Below, one piece after another: positions 38,069-47,350 of a stretch of DNA of 64,000 bases (position 1 is its first letter; the number at the start of each line of letters is the position of its first letter). The stretch is taken from the NCBI RefSeq assembly GCF_000425865.1, contig NZ_AUEG01000003.1:109213-173212 (forward strand), given 5' to 3'. Position numbers and translations under genes: made by a program. The DNA comes from Lacticigenium naphthae DSM 19658. Lineage in GTDB: Bacteria; Bacillota; Bacilli; Lactobacillales; Carnobacteriaceae_A. The notes under the pieces are model-generated. The model was not told the DNA's origin. It saw only the letters and a program-made list of their open reading frames with translations, and made no database searches.

Positions 38069-39019
38069 TCATATCAGATTTTGTGGCTTTCCTTCGAGAT
38101 AAGCTAGCGTATTTTCAAAAGCGATTTGAGCTCGTCTTTCCATTGCTTCGTCGGTCAAGTAGGCTACATGCGGAGTCAATACCGCATTTTTTGCATGAAG
38201 CAGCGGATGATCTTCCGGCAACGGAGGCTCGCCAGCGAACACATCCACTCCAGCGCCGGCAATTTCCCCTTTATTCAATAACTCCGCTAACACTGTATCA
38301 TCCACGATCGGTCCGCGGGCGCAATTGATCAACACAGCGGATGATTGTATTTTTCCCAGCTGTTCTCTGGAAAGAAAGCCTCTCGTTTCTTCGTTCAACG
38401 GCAAATGGACCGAAACAATGTCGCTTTCCAGAAGCAGTTCCTCTAAAGAAACATACTGTATGCCCATGCTTACAGCCTCATCCTTTATGGACCGATTAAA
38501 TCCGATCACATTGGCTCCAAAAGCTTGAAATAGTTTCGCTGTTTTCAGTCCGATATTCCCTGTTCCAATGATCCCCACTGTTTTGCCACTGATCTCGCGT
38601 CCTTGCATCCCTCCAGAAAAATCCTCTTGACGAATCGCTTCGTTTCCAGAAGAAATACCGCGGAATACATCCAATGTCAGCCCTAAAACCAGTTCCGCCA
38701 CCGCTTGATCTGAATATCCCGCTGCATTGGAAATCGTCACCCCTTTTTCTTTAGCCTCTTTCACGGCCACATGATCGACTCCAGTAAATGCCACATTGAT
38801 AAATTGGACATCTTTGACTCGCTCGATTACTTCTTTTGGATACGGATTATTGGCGATCATCACCACATCCGCACCTTTGCTCCGTTTCACCAACTCATTT
38901 ACATCCGTTGTTTTTTCCGAATAATAGACAAACTCATGCCCTTTCTCCCTTAACGGTCGCGCTAATTCTTCTACCCTTGCTTCTGAAACACGCAACGGCT
39001 CCAATAATTTAATCAACAT
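38069..39019 (-). CDS. D-2-hydroxyacid dehydrogenase (NAD-dependent)
   Basis: A 316-residue 2-hydroxyacid dehydrogenase. The NAD-binding motif is 'VGIIGTGNIGLKTAK' (about residues 148-162), catalytic Arg in 'LINCARGPIVDD' (about 231-242), Glu in 'DVFAGEPPLP' and the catalytic His in 'VLTPHVAYLT' (about 284-293). Members reduce 2-keto acids such as pyruvate, hydroxypyruvate or branched-chain keto acids; the substrate is not clear. It follows the luciferase-like gene on the same strand by 48 bp. Confidence 0.92.
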   Translation of the reverse strand: MLIKLLEPLRVSEARVEELARPLREKGHEFVYYSEKTTDVNELVKRSKGADVVMIANNPYPKEVIERVKDVQFINVAFTGVDHVAVKEAKEKGVTISNAAGYSDQAVAELVLGLTLDVFRGISSGNEAIRQEDFSGGMQGREISGKTVGIIGTGNIGLKTAKLFQAFGANVIGFNRSIKDEAVSMGIQYVSLEELLLESDIVSVHLPLNEETRGFLSREQLGKIQSSAVLINCARGPIVDDTVLAELLNKGEIAGAGVDVFAGEPPLPEDHPLLHAKNAVLTPHVAYLTDEAMERRAQIAFENTLAYLEGKPQNLI

Positions 39020-39067
39020 ACACGTCTTCCTCTCGTCCGTTCAACCCTTTTTTAAATGGATCGATTT

Positions 39068-40063
39068 TCATAACACTTCAGCTGCCAATAACTCGTACGC
39101 TTTAAGCCGTTGCGCTTGTGTGTGCGCAATACTACAGATCATCGCTTCCTGGAATCCGTATTTTTCCTGGTCTGCACGCAATTTATCCGCAACCTCCTTG
39201 GCTGTACCGACCAGATGGACCTCTCGATTGCGTTGGATCCCTTTTTCTTGTTGGTCAGTTAACGGATAAGCTTGGGCTTCTTCTGGTGTCATCAGTGGTT
39301 CCATGCGCCCTTGAGCAAGATGCAAACGCGCAATATCTTGTGGTTTTGCTTGAAATTCGGCCTCTGCTCTCGTTTCTGCCACGGTTACTAAATAAGCGAC
39401 GCTGATATCCGGTTCTTTCATAAATTCCGAAGGTTCAAAATGATGCCGATACAGTTCAAATATTTCTTCCCGCATCGCTCCTAACATGAAGAACTGCGCA
39501 AAGGAATACCCCATCCCCATTCTTCCTGCTCGAATAGCGCTATCCCCACTTGATCCAAGCAGCCACGCTTCCGGTAACTCGACTCCCTTAGGGACCGCTG
39601 GAGTATACTTATATAAAGGCTCTTCTGGCCGCTCATCTTTTAAGAGAGCCAACGTTGTTTCTAATTTTTCATATAAATGTTCAAAATCAGGATCATTTCC
39701 TTGAGCCAAGGCCTGAATGGCTCGTTGATCGCCTCCGGGAGCCCGTCCTACACCAAAATCTATTCGATCTGGTGCTAAGGCACTCAATGTTTTAAAGACC
39801 TCTGCCATTTTTAACGGGGAATAATGCATCATCATTGTACCTCCCGTACCCAGACGGATCTTATCCGTCACGGCCGCTATGTAAGCTACAATAATTTCAG
39901 GAGCTGAACTTGCCAATGATCGCCCACTGTGGTGTTCCGCCATCCACATCCGACTGTACCCCAATCGTTCCGCAGTCTGAGCCAACTCTACAGCATTTCT
40001 TATAGCAACGGCTCCTGTATTCCCACTTGTTACGGGTGCTTGATCCAATACACTTAATCGCAT
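39068..40063 (-). CDS. Luciferase-like FMN-dependent oxidoreductase (MsnO8 type)
   Basis: A 331-residue flavin-dependent member of the bacterial luciferase superfamily. Seen are the start 'RLSVLDQAPV', 'RMWMAEHHSGRSLASSAPEI' (about residues 38-57), 'RLGTGGTMMMHYSPLKMAE' and 'RIDFGVGRAPGGDQRAIQAL'. These match the MsnO8/YvbT group. It probably uses reduced FMN; no substrate or reductase partner is evident. It is upstream of the hydroxyacid dehydrogenase in the same direction, possibly one transcript. Confidence 0.9.
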   Translation of the reverse strand: MRLSVLDQAPVTSGNTGAVAIRNAVELAQTAERLGYSRMWMAEHHSGRSLASSAPEIIVAYIAAVTDKIRLGTGGTMMMHYSPLKMAEVFKTLSALAPDRIDFGVGRAPGGDQRAIQALAQGNDPDFEHLYEKLETTLALLKDERPEEPLYKYTPAVPKGVELPEAWLLGSSGDSAIRAGRMGMGYSFAQFFMLGAMREEIFELYRHHFEPSEFMKEPDISVAYLVTVAETRAEAEFQAKPQDIARLHLAQGRMEPLMTPEEAQAYPLTDQQEKGIQRNREVHLVGTAKEVADKLRADQEKYGFQEAMICSIAHTQAQRLKAYELLAAEVL

Positions 40064-40154
40064 CTATCATCATCCTTTCATCCTAACTCATATACTAACT
40101 ATAGCATTCAATCTGTTTCAATTCTAAACCAAACTCTTAAAAAGTAAGTAAACA

Positions 40155-40187
40155 GAAAAAAGCCCTCTTATAAAGAGGACTTTTTTT
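40155..40187. terminator. Terminator of the purA-purB transcript
   Basis: Stem AGCCCTCTT/AAGAGGACT (one wobble), 4-nt loop, A6 before and T7 after; works on the minus strand 50 bp past purB. Confidence 0.82.
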
Positions 40188-40235
40188 AGAAGATCCTTGC
40201 TTGTTTAATACTATTTTCATAAATCAGAATAAAAA

Positions 40236-41666
40236 TTACACACTCACTTCTGTATCCATTCCAAGCAAGTCCTTATTTTTACTTAAAATAGGTTGAACAC
40301 ATTCGGCAATAAATTCATCAACTTGTCCGACGGCCCTTCCTATATAATTTTTGCTATTCAAGACTTTTAAGAGTTCCTCTTTTGAAATACCAAAAGAGGC
40401 ATCCGAAGTGATCCGTTCAATCAAATCATTGTTCAATCCTTCTTCTTTCACTCTTTTGGCCGCTGCCATCGAATGTATTCGGATTCGCTCGTGAATCTCT
40501 TGTCTGTCTCCGCCTCTTTTTACCGCCTCCATCAAAATATTTTCAGTGGCCATAAAAGGCAGTTCCTGTTCGACATGAGCAGCAATGACTTTTTCATATA
40601 CCACAAGATTACTGGCAATATTTTCGTATAGATTCAAAACGCCGTCTAATGCTAAAAAGGCTTCTGAAACAGATAATCTTTTGTTGGCAGAGTCATCCAG
40701 CGTCCGTTCAAACCATTGAGTGGCCGCTGTGATTGCCGGATTCAAGGAATTTACGATCACATGTCTTGACAGAGCACTCATTCTTTCTGCTCGCATCGGA
40801 TTTCTCTTATACGCCATGGCAGACGATCCAATTTGATTTTTCCCAAATGGTTCTTCCACTTCCTTCATACTTTGAAGCAGACGCAGGTCGTTGCTGAATT
40901 TATAGGCACTCTGTGCTATTTCAGAGAGCGTATTTAATACGATCGAATCTACTTTCCTCGAATACGTTTGACCTGTTACTTTATATGTTTCTTTAAAGTC
41001 CATTTTTTCAGTGACCAATCGATCCAGCATCTTCACCTTTTTTTCATCTCCATCAAACAATTCCATAAAACTTGCCTGAGTTCCTGTAGTACCTTTCACA
41101 CCTCTAAACTTCAGAGAATCCAGCACAAAATCCAGCTTCTCTAAATCGATCACCAATTCTTGAATCCAAAGTGTTGCCCTTTTCCCTACGGTTGTCAGTT
41201 GCGCAGGCTGCAGATGTGTAAAGCCCAAAGTCGGACAGCTCTTGTATTCCTCTGCAAAAAGCGCTAAAGACTGCATGACATTGACTAGTTTCTTTTTAAT
41301 CAACAGAAGAGATTCTTTCATGATGATCAGATCTGTATTATCTCCTACATAACAACTCGTTACGCCGAGATGGATGATGCCTTTTGCCTGTGGACATTGG
41401 ACTCCATAAGCATAAACATGGCTCATCACATCATGTCTGCTTTCTTTTTCTCTTTGCTCCGCTACTTCATAATTGATGTTGCCCATGTTCGCGCGCAATT
41501 CTTCGAGCTGACTGGTTGTGATCGGTAATCCCAACTCACTTTCAGCTTCTGCCAGTGCTACCCATAATTTTCTCCATGTTTTGAATTTTTTGTCCGCTGA
41601 AAAAAGATACGACATTTCCTTTGAAGCATACCGACTTTCTAAGGGTGATGTATAAGAATTCCTCAT
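40236..41666 (-). CDS. purB: Adenylosuccinate lyase PurB, eukaryotic-like long type
   Basis: A 476-residue adenylosuccinate lyase that releases fumarate in IMP and AMP synthesis. The fumarase-superfamily signature 'GSSAMAYKRNPMRAER' (catalytic Ser loop, about residues 276-291), 'GFTHLQPAQLTTVGKR' (catalytic His) and 'SCYVGDNTDL' are intact. Length and stretches such as 'QWFERTLDDSAN' and 'ELPFMATENILMEAVK' fit the ADSL subgroup of eukaryotes and some clostridia rather than the roughly 430-residue Bacillus PurB. It lies 66 bp after purA. Confidence 0.95.
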   Translation of the reverse strand: MRNSYTSPLESRYASKEMSYLFSADKKFKTWRKLWVALAEAESELGLPITTSQLEELRANMGNINYEVAEQREKESRHDVMSHVYAYGVQCPQAKGIIHLGVTSCYVGDNTDLIIMKESLLLIKKKLVNVMQSLALFAEEYKSCPTLGFTHLQPAQLTTVGKRATLWIQELVIDLEKLDFVLDSLKFRGVKGTTGTQASFMELFDGDEKKVKMLDRLVTEKMDFKETYKVTGQTYSRKVDSIVLNTLSEIAQSAYKFSNDLRLLQSMKEVEEPFGKNQIGSSAMAYKRNPMRAERMSALSRHVIVNSLNPAITAATQWFERTLDDSANKRLSVSEAFLALDGVLNLYENIASNLVVYEKVIAAHVEQELPFMATENILMEAVKRGGDRQEIHERIRIHSMAAAKRVKEEGLNNDLIERITSDASFGISKEELLKVLNSKNYIGRAVGQVDEFIAECVQPILSKNKDLLGMDTEVSV

Positions 41667-41732
41667 AAATTTCTCCTATCTTTTTTACGTTATCTCCATC
41701 TGTAACAGAAAACAAAGATTGCCTTCTTTATT

Positions 41733-43028
41733 TTACTCGCTTTCTCCTATTTCGTGGACCACGATCGTCTGGCTTCTTTTAGGTCCTACAGAAACAATCG
41801 AAACTTCGACACCAGTGAATTCTTCGATTCTTTTTAAATACAGCTTGGCATTTTCCGGAAGTTCCTCATAGGTTTTTGCAGTGGCTGCTTCTTCGCCCCA
41901 GCCATCAAATTCCTCATATACCGGTTCACATTTAGCTAGATCTTCAAGGCTTGCTGGAAAATAATCAATGACTTTGTCCTTGAATCGATAGCCCACACAA
42001 ACCTTGATCTTATCCAATCCTGCTAAGGTGTCTATTTTAGTCACAACTAAATTGGTCAATCCTGAAACTCTGGCAGCTGTCTTTAAAATGACCAAGTCGA
42101 TCCATCCACAGCGACGTGGCCTGCCGGTTGTCACACCGACTTCTCCACCTTTTTCTCTGATCCACTCTCCTGTAGCATCAGTCAGTTCGGTTGGAAAAGG
42201 ACCTTCTCCTACGCGTGTAGTATACGCTTTGGCGACACCGACAGCTCCATTGACCATAGTGGGCCCGATCCCTGTTCCTGTACAGACACCGCCCGCAATC
42301 GTGTTGGATGATGTAACAAAGGGATAGGTCCCATAATCGATATCTAACAGCATCCCTTGTGCCCCTTCAAAAAGAACCTTTTTTCCAGCTTTGATCTCAT
42401 CATACAATTTGACTGAAGTTTCCTGCACAAAGGGAGTTATTTTTTCAGCATAGTTACTATAATTTTTGAAGATTTCATCAAAATCTAACGGTTCTTCCTT
42501 ATAGACATTCACAAGCAACTCATTTTTTTCTTTTATATTTTCTTTTAATTTCTTTTTGAAAATAGCAGGGTCGATCAGATCACATATTCTGATCCCGGAT
42601 CTTGCGGCTTTGTCTGTGTATGAAGGACCGATGCCTTTACCGGTCGTTCCAATCGTATTTGTTCTTGATTTTTCATTTAGCCTATCCATTGACCGGTGGT
42701 AAGGCATGATAACATGCGCTCTGTCACTGATCAGCAATTTATCCGGTGTGACACGTATTCCTAGTTTTTCCAAATAATCTATTTCTTTGAATAGCGCTTC
42801 TGGATCAATAACCACACCATTTCCTAAGATATTTATTTTGTCATCGTACAAAATACCTGAAGGGATCAAGTGGAGCTTATATTGACTTTCGCCTACCTCT
42901 ACAGTATGACCGGCATTATTTCCTCCTTGGAACCGAACAACCAAATCGACCTTTTCGGCCAGAAAATCAGTCATTTTCCCCTTGCCTTCGTCTCCCCATT
43001 GAGCACCTAACACTACAAACGTTGACAT
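41733..43028 (-). CDS. purA: Adenylosuccinate synthase PurA
   Basis: A 431-residue enzyme making adenylosuccinate from IMP, GTP and aspartate. The GTP loop '[19 protein letters not shown]', '[11 protein letters not shown]', '[17 protein letters not shown]', '[18 protein letters not shown]' and the C-terminal '[13 protein letters not shown]' are all intact. With purB it forms a two-gene AMP branch unit, controlled by the PurBox promoter upstream. No other purine genes are in the window. Confidence 0.97.
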   Translation of the reverse strand: MSTFVVLGAQWGDEGKGKMTDFLAEKVDLVVRFQGGNNAGHTVEVGESQYKLHLIPSGILYDDKINILGNGVVIDPEALFKEIDYLEKLGIRVTPDKLLISDRAHVIMPYHRSMDRLNEKSRTNTIGTTGKGIGPSYTDKAARSGIRICDLIDPAIFKKKLKENIKEKNELLVNVYKEEPLDFDEIFKNYSNYAEKITPFVQETSVKLYDEIKAGKKVLFEGAQGMLLDIDYGTYPFVTSSNTIAGGVCTGTGIGPTMVNGAVGVAKAYTTRVGEGPFPTELTDATGEWIREKGGEVGVTTGRPRRCGWIDLVILKTAARVSGLTNLVVTKIDTLAGLDKIKVCVGYRFKDKVIDYFPASLEDLAKCEPVYEEFDGWGEEAATAKTYEELPENAKLYLKRIEEFTGVEVSIVSVGPKRSQTIVVHEIGESE

Positions 43029-43120
43029 TAAAAGTCCTCCTTCGTAAACTGTCCCATTTAGGGATGTTTATGTTTCTCTATTTATCGATTTTTACCTGCT
43101 TAAGAACAAGCACCAGAAAT

Positions 43121-43196
43121 AGAATAGCAGAGTGATTTTCTCAGGTCAATAAGATTACGTATGTTTCCCTTTTTTATATATTAATCGTTCGGTTTC
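43121..43196 (-). promoter_or_regulatory. purA promoter with upstream PurBox
   Basis: Minus strand: -35 TTGACC (43144-43149), 17 bp, -10 TATTCT (43121-43126), start predicted near 43114. A PurBox reading GAAACCGAACGAT (43184-43196; consensus AWWWCCGAACWWT) is centred about 76 bp upstream of that start, the position from which PurR activates pur genes in Lactococcus lactis. Confidence 0.78.
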
Positions 43197-43387
43197 ATAG
43201 CGAAAACACTCTTGATAGTCTTGCTCCCACTCGAATCTTACCGTTATTCACAGATAAAAGGCCGTCCTCATCGCTTCAAGCGAATTCATTCACACCTGTT
43301 GGTTTGAAACGGGATCGCTAAAGATATAAGGTCAGAAGTGGTACAATAGTGGTGAAAATAGTACCTTAGGATGAATGGAGGGATTTT
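43197..43387. other. Intergenic between purA control region and the SOUL gene
   Basis: About 190 bp with no supported gene; a ribosome site GGAGGG lies directly before the SOUL start at 43388. Confidence 0.5.
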
Positions 43388-43897
43388 ATGAGTAAATATG
43401 AGACACCCGATTACGCGACTGTGATAAAAGAAGAGGAATATGAAATCAGAAAATATGTGGATTTTTTTATTGTCGAATATGAAAATAGTAACGATCCAGA
43501 AATCAGAAGTGGATTTGGCTCTTTGTTTAAGTATATATCTAGTGACAACAAAGACAATGAAAAAATCTCAATGACCGTACCAGTTATTCAGGAAGAAACA
43601 AACGGAAAAAAGAAAATGGCCTTTGTTGTTCCAGGAAAATATAGCGATCAGATACCCGAGCCAAATAATCCGAATCTGACCGTAAAAAAGTTCGCTGAAG
43701 GCTTATTTGGGTCTATACGTTATTCCGGTTTTTCCAATCAGTCAAAAGAATCAGCAATGAAGAAAAAACTGGACAGGTGGATCGAGGAAAAAGGCTATCA
43801 AAAGCAATCAAATTACATGTTGGCTTCCTACAACGCACCTTTTGTACCACCTATGTTCAGAAGAAATGAAATTTGGGTCCGCATTAGTGAAGTATGA
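43388..43897 (+). CDS. SOUL family heme-binding-like protein
   Basis: A 169-residue SOUL/HEBP domain protein. Typical family pieces are 'YEIRKYVDFFIVEYE' near residues 18-32, 'FGSLFKYISSDNKDNEKISM' (about 42-61), 'TVPVIQEE' and the end 'YNAPFVPPMFRRNEIWVRI'. Animal members bind heme; the bacterial role is unknown. No signal peptide, so it is cytoplasmic. Rare in Lactobacillales as far as I know. It stands alone. Confidence 0.88.
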   Translation: MSKYETPDYATVIKEEEYEIRKYVDFFIVEYENSNDPEIRSGFGSLFKYISSDNKDNEKISMTVPVIQEETNGKKKMAFVVPGKYSDQIPEPNNPNLTVKKFAEGLFGSIRYSGFSNQSKESAMKKKLDRWIEEKGYQKQSNYMLASYNAPFVPPMFRRNEIWVRISEV

Positions 43898-44039
43898 GCA
43901 ACTACATGCTTATTCCTGATCGATCGCGTAGAAAAGCTATTCTGCTTATTTGAGCTGCTTTTTGCTAACTGATCGCCTAGCGATAAGTACCTTGATGGAA
44001 CGAACACAATAAAAGGATACTCAGACCAGGAGTGGTGTT

Positions 44040-44792
44040 ATGGAGAAACCACATGATACAGGTAAGCTCTCTTTGACCGGTAGTGCGTTGAAATGGATCG
44101 CGATCCTATCCATGTTCATAGATCACACGGGAGCTTTTTTAATCGAACCTTATTTACTGAATCATGGTATAGAAATTGGATCGATTTTTGGAGGGACCAG
44201 TTTATCAGCAGACAGTCCTTATTCTGTACTCTTCCAGATAGATATTGCTTCGAGACTCATCGGCAGACTAGCTTTTCCTATTTTTGCATTTCTTCTTGTA
44301 GAAGGATTCATCCATACACGTAATTTGAACAGATATATTTTTCAAATAGGTTTTTTTGCTCTACTATCAGAAATCCCCTTTGATTTGGCTCATGCTGGAA
44401 CATTTCTTGAATCCTCTCATCAAAATATTTTCTTTACATTATTCATAGGTCTTCTCTGCATCAGTTTTTTCGACAAGCTCAAGGGAACATACGTCAGCAA
44501 GTGGTTCATCCTTCTTATAGCATTGGTCCTTAGTGATTTTTTTAATGTCGATTATTCCATGGTAGGTTTATTGACCCTATTTATTTTTTATTACTTTCAT
44601 GATGATCCTATTCTACGAAACATTTTAAACGGATCGCTATTTTTACTGAACCTCACAGCTGTATTTTCTCTTTTTCTCATTCAATTTTATAATGGTAAAA
44701 GAGGAAAACAAATCAAATTGTTTTTTTATATTTTTTATCCTGCTCATCTGGTTCTATTCTATTTAATCAGGAACCTTCCCTGGTTTACCTAA
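44040..44792 (+). CDS. TraX family membrane protein
   Basis: A 250-residue membrane protein with about seven hydrophobic segments. The start 'LTGSALKWIAILSMFIDHTG' and 'RLIGRLAFPIFAFLLVEGF' are the TraX (PF05857) signature. F-plasmid TraX acetylates pilin; chromosomal Firmicute members are of unknown role and are probably membrane acyltransferases. No conjugation genes are nearby. AGGAG is 8 nt before the ATG. Confidence 0.9.
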   Translation: MEKPHDTGKLSLTGSALKWIAILSMFIDHTGAFLIEPYLLNHGIEIGSIFGGTSLSADSPYSVLFQIDIASRLIGRLAFPIFAFLLVEGFIHTRNLNRYIFQIGFFALLSEIPFDLAHAGTFLESSHQNIFFTLFIGLLCISFFDKLKGTYVSKWFILLIALVLSDFFNVDYSMVGLLTLFIFYYFHDDPILRNILNGSLFLLNLTAVFSLFLIQFYNGKRGKQIKLFFYIFYPAHLVLFYLIRNLPWFT

Positions 44793-44865
44793 ATCCTATG
44801 TAAAATACCCCGAATTGGAGATCCTTTAGGGGGCGTAGGCGTTCCCCTTCGCCTTTACTATACCT

Positions 44866-44920
44866 CTATAAAAAGAAAAATAGTAGGCAGAAACCCCTGT
44901 TGAGATTTCCACTTACTATT
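44866..44920 (-). terminator. Terminator of the EIIC/TIM-barrel operon
   Basis: Minus-strand stem AATAGTAAGTGGAAA (44920-44906) with TTTCTGCCTACTATT (44893-44879): one mismatch, two wobbles, followed by T5CT5. Confidence 0.75.
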
Positions 44921-44954
44921 CTTAGTCTGCTTTTTAATTAGATGATCCTACTAT

Positions 44955-45854
44955 TTAACGATTGATCGAACGTGAAACCATGGACACTGTATGACGTTGT
45001 CCACGAATCGCTTTGCTCATTGCAAAAATATTTTCAACTGGAGCAACTCCACCGTATCCTGCATCCCCAATATGTTGAATATCGACTCCACATATTTTAT
45101 TTTGAACAGCCATCTGTTTAACTGTATCCGCATCTGAACTTTCCTGACTCGTTCCGATTGCCGTCATGACTAAAGCGCCTTCTTTATGAGCCAATTTGAC
45201 AGCTTCTTTCAAGTCTTCCTTGTCAAAACCGGGTACTGTTCCAATTGATGGAGTGAGGATAACATCTGCACCTGCATCAATCAATTCCTTGATCACGTCA
45301 AGATCTGCAACAGCTTCATCGACTCCCGCGCTGTGCATTTTACCTGCAATGATCAGCCCGGAGTAATATTCTTTCGCATTTTTTACAGTTTCTACGATTG
45401 CGGAATTTGTTACACCTGTTCCTGGGTTACCTGTGAAACAAACAAAATCTAAACCTAATTTTTCAATTTCTTTTAACGTTTCAACATTTGCTTGTCTTCC
45501 CACAGCGATTTCTTCTCGTTCTTCAACCATATCAGCAGATGTATCTACCGGTTCTAGATTGACTCCGATGGGACGACCCACTAATTCATGTAAACGTGTT
45601 ACGAATGATCCTTCATACTCACCAATGGCGAAAATTTCAGGTTTCAATACGTCAATTCCATTTAATAGAATTAAATCAGCTCCAAATGCTCGTGCGATCT
45701 CTGAGTTTGTAATATCCCCAATAAATGATTCACGTGGAGCTACATTTTCAGACAAAATCACTCGGCCATCACTGGCTTTAATACTTTGTTTCAGCTCCTG
45801 AGCGCTCATAGCTAGTATTTCTGAAGTATTTGCACTAATAAAACGTTTGACCAT
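44955..45854 (-). CDS. TIM-barrel enzyme, BtpA/SgcQ-like (DUF7916 type)
   Basis: A 299-residue protein of unknown substrate. Repeating strand-loop elements suggest a (beta/alpha)8 barrel: 'GADLILLNGIDV', 'RPIGVNLEPVD', 'LDFVCFTGNPGTGVTN', 'LIIAGKMHSAGVDEA', 'GADVILTPSIGTVPGF', 'GALVMTAIGTSQESSDAD'. BtpA/SgcQ proteins are often encoded with PTS genes, as here with an EIIC gene 16 bp upstream. Start ATG 45854 follows AAAGGGAG; upstream in-frame codons lie inside the EIIC gene. Sugar-phosphate or phosphonate metabolism is a guess. Confidence 0.7.
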   Translation of the reverse strand: MVKRFISANTSEILAMSAQELKQSIKASDGRVILSENVAPRESFIGDITNSEIARAFGADLILLNGIDVLKPEIFAIGEYEGSFVTRLHELVGRPIGVNLEPVDTSADMVEEREEIAVGRQANVETLKEIEKLGLDFVCFTGNPGTGVTNSAIVETVKNAKEYYSGLIIAGKMHSAGVDEAVADLDVIKELIDAGADVILTPSIGTVPGFDKEDLKEAVKLAHKEGALVMTAIGTSQESSDADTVKQMAVQNKICGVDIQHIGDAGYGGVAPVENIFAMSKAIRGQRHTVSMVSRSINR

Positions 45855-45870
45855 TATTAGAACTCCCTTT

Positions 45871-47163
45871 CTATTTTGAAGATACTGATCCATTCTCTTC
45901 TTGTGCTTTGAAACGTTTTTCAAGACTCAAGAAGAATGGTAGATAAAGTAAGATGTCTATTATAATTAAAACGATCTGTAAAATAGATCCACTGATGCTA
46001 CCCGTTGTTAAGAACCCGCTAATGATTGGTGGCATCGTCCAAGAAGCAACCACTCTGGTTAACGGAACAAGTCCAGCTGACATCGCGATAAAGGCTACGA
46101 TGGCATTTACAATTGGAGCAAGTATAAACGGTACAAGCAAAGCAAAGTTTAAAACAATTGGAACACCAAACATTGCCGGTTCATTAATATTAAATAGACC
46201 CGGGACAACAGTGATCGGAGCCAAGATTTTTGTTTGTTTACTTGTGCTTTTTTTGCGAGCCATATAACCGAGTACCAATACCAACCCGATCGTTGCACCA
46301 CCACCACCAAGATAAACAAAATTATCCATAAAAGCAACAGTAATGACATTTTTCATTTCAGTTCCTGCCTGATATGCTGCAGTATTTTCAGCTAAGTTTG
46401 CGATCCAAACCGGTTGCATGATAGAGTTTACAACATTACCACCATGGATACCAATAAACCAGAACAAACTATTTAAACCAGCAACAATGATCGTACCAAA
46501 AATATTGTTACCTAACAGTCCAAGCGGTTTCCCTAAAACGACTTGAGCAAGATCATGCAGGTTAGGCCACGATGCCATATCAAGAAAAGCATAGACGATC
46601 AGCCAAAATGTTATGATTACTGCACCAGGGATGATCGCACTAAAACTTCTAGCGACGGCTGGTGGAACACTTTCCGGCATTTTGATTTGAATATTGTGCT
46701 CAATGAACCACCGGTAGATCGATGCACTGAATAATCCTAGAATGATTGCAACAAACAGACCAGCTGCACCAAGATAACTAACGGTCAAGCCTGCTCCAGT
46801 CTCACTTGAAACAAATGGTGTGACCATAACAAATGAAGCCATAGAAATGATACCGGCTGCGATACCATCTACTTTATGTTGATTTGCTAAACTCTGGGCG
46901 ATCCCAAAACTTGCAACTAGACCGATCAAACCAAAACTACTATCGACGCCTTTCCATAGGTAACCAGCAACACCAATATCACCTAACCAAGCTTCCCAAC
47001 CTGGAACGGGGAAACTAGCAGTGACCATGAAAATCGATCCGATAATGATTAGTGGCATAGCTAACGTGACCCCATCACGAATAGCTGTTAAGTATTTATT
47101 CGCACTTAGCTTTGATGCAATGGGCATTAACTTTTCTTCTATAAAGCTACTTGACTTTGACAA
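45871..47163 (-). CDS. PTS EIIC component, cellobiose/lactose family (CelB type)
   Basis: A 430-residue PTS sugar channel of the Lac family. The start 'KLSANKYLTAIRDGVTLAMP' and later 'FWFIGIHGGNVVNSIMQP' and 'NINEPAMFGVPIVLN' are family signatures, with about ten membrane segments. Only EIIC is present; no EIIA or EIIB gene is near, so it must borrow them. It is the first gene of a two-gene operon with the TIM-barrel enzyme and is divergent from a ROK regulator. Sugar unknown. Confidence 0.92.
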   Translation of the reverse strand: MSKSSSFIEEKLMPIASKLSANKYLTAIRDGVTLAMPLIIIGSIFMVTASFPVPGWEAWLGDIGVAGYLWKGVDSSFGLIGLVASFGIAQSLANQHKVDGIAAGIISMASFVMVTPFVSSETGAGLTVSYLGAAGLFVAIILGLFSASIYRWFIEHNIQIKMPESVPPAVARSFSAIIPGAVIITFWLIVYAFLDMASWPNLHDLAQVVLGKPLGLLGNNIFGTIIVAGLNSLFWFIGIHGGNVVNSIMQPVWIANLAENTAAYQAGTEMKNVITVAFMDNFVYLGGGGATIGLVLVLGYMARKKSTSKQTKILAPITVVPGLFNINEPAMFGVPIVLNFALLVPFILAPIVNAIVAFIAMSAGLVPLTRVVASWTMPPIISGFLTTGSISGSILQIVLIIIDILLYLPFFLSLEKRFKAQEENGSVSSK

Positions 47164-47224
47164 AGTGAAGACCTCCTGTTAATTATATTTTATTAACAAA
47201 TATCAGTTGTAAGCCTTAACATTC

Positions 47225-47285
47225 GTTTATTTGCTAATATTTATTTACTAAACAAAGTATAGCTTATTAAGTTTATTTTGTAAAC
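47225..47285 (-). promoter_or_regulatory. EIIC promoter with GTTTA/TAAAC dyads
   Basis: Minus strand: -35 TTTACA (47279-47284), 17 bp, -10 TATACT (47256-47261). A dyad GTTTA-N5-TAAAC (47271-47285) covers the -35 box, and a wider one, GTTTATTTGC to TATTTACTAAAC (47225-47253), lies over the start region. These are candidate sites for the divergent ROK regulator. Confidence 0.65.
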
Positions 47286-47350
47286 AACTATTCTGCATCA
47301 TTAAATATAAAGCTATAAATAGTTACAAAAAATAATCAATAGGGTATACT

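Noticed and set aside
44040..44792. Conjugative element suggested by TraX
   Set aside because: Chromosomal TraX-like proteins are widespread in Firmicutes, and no relaxase, coupling protein or other transfer gene is present.
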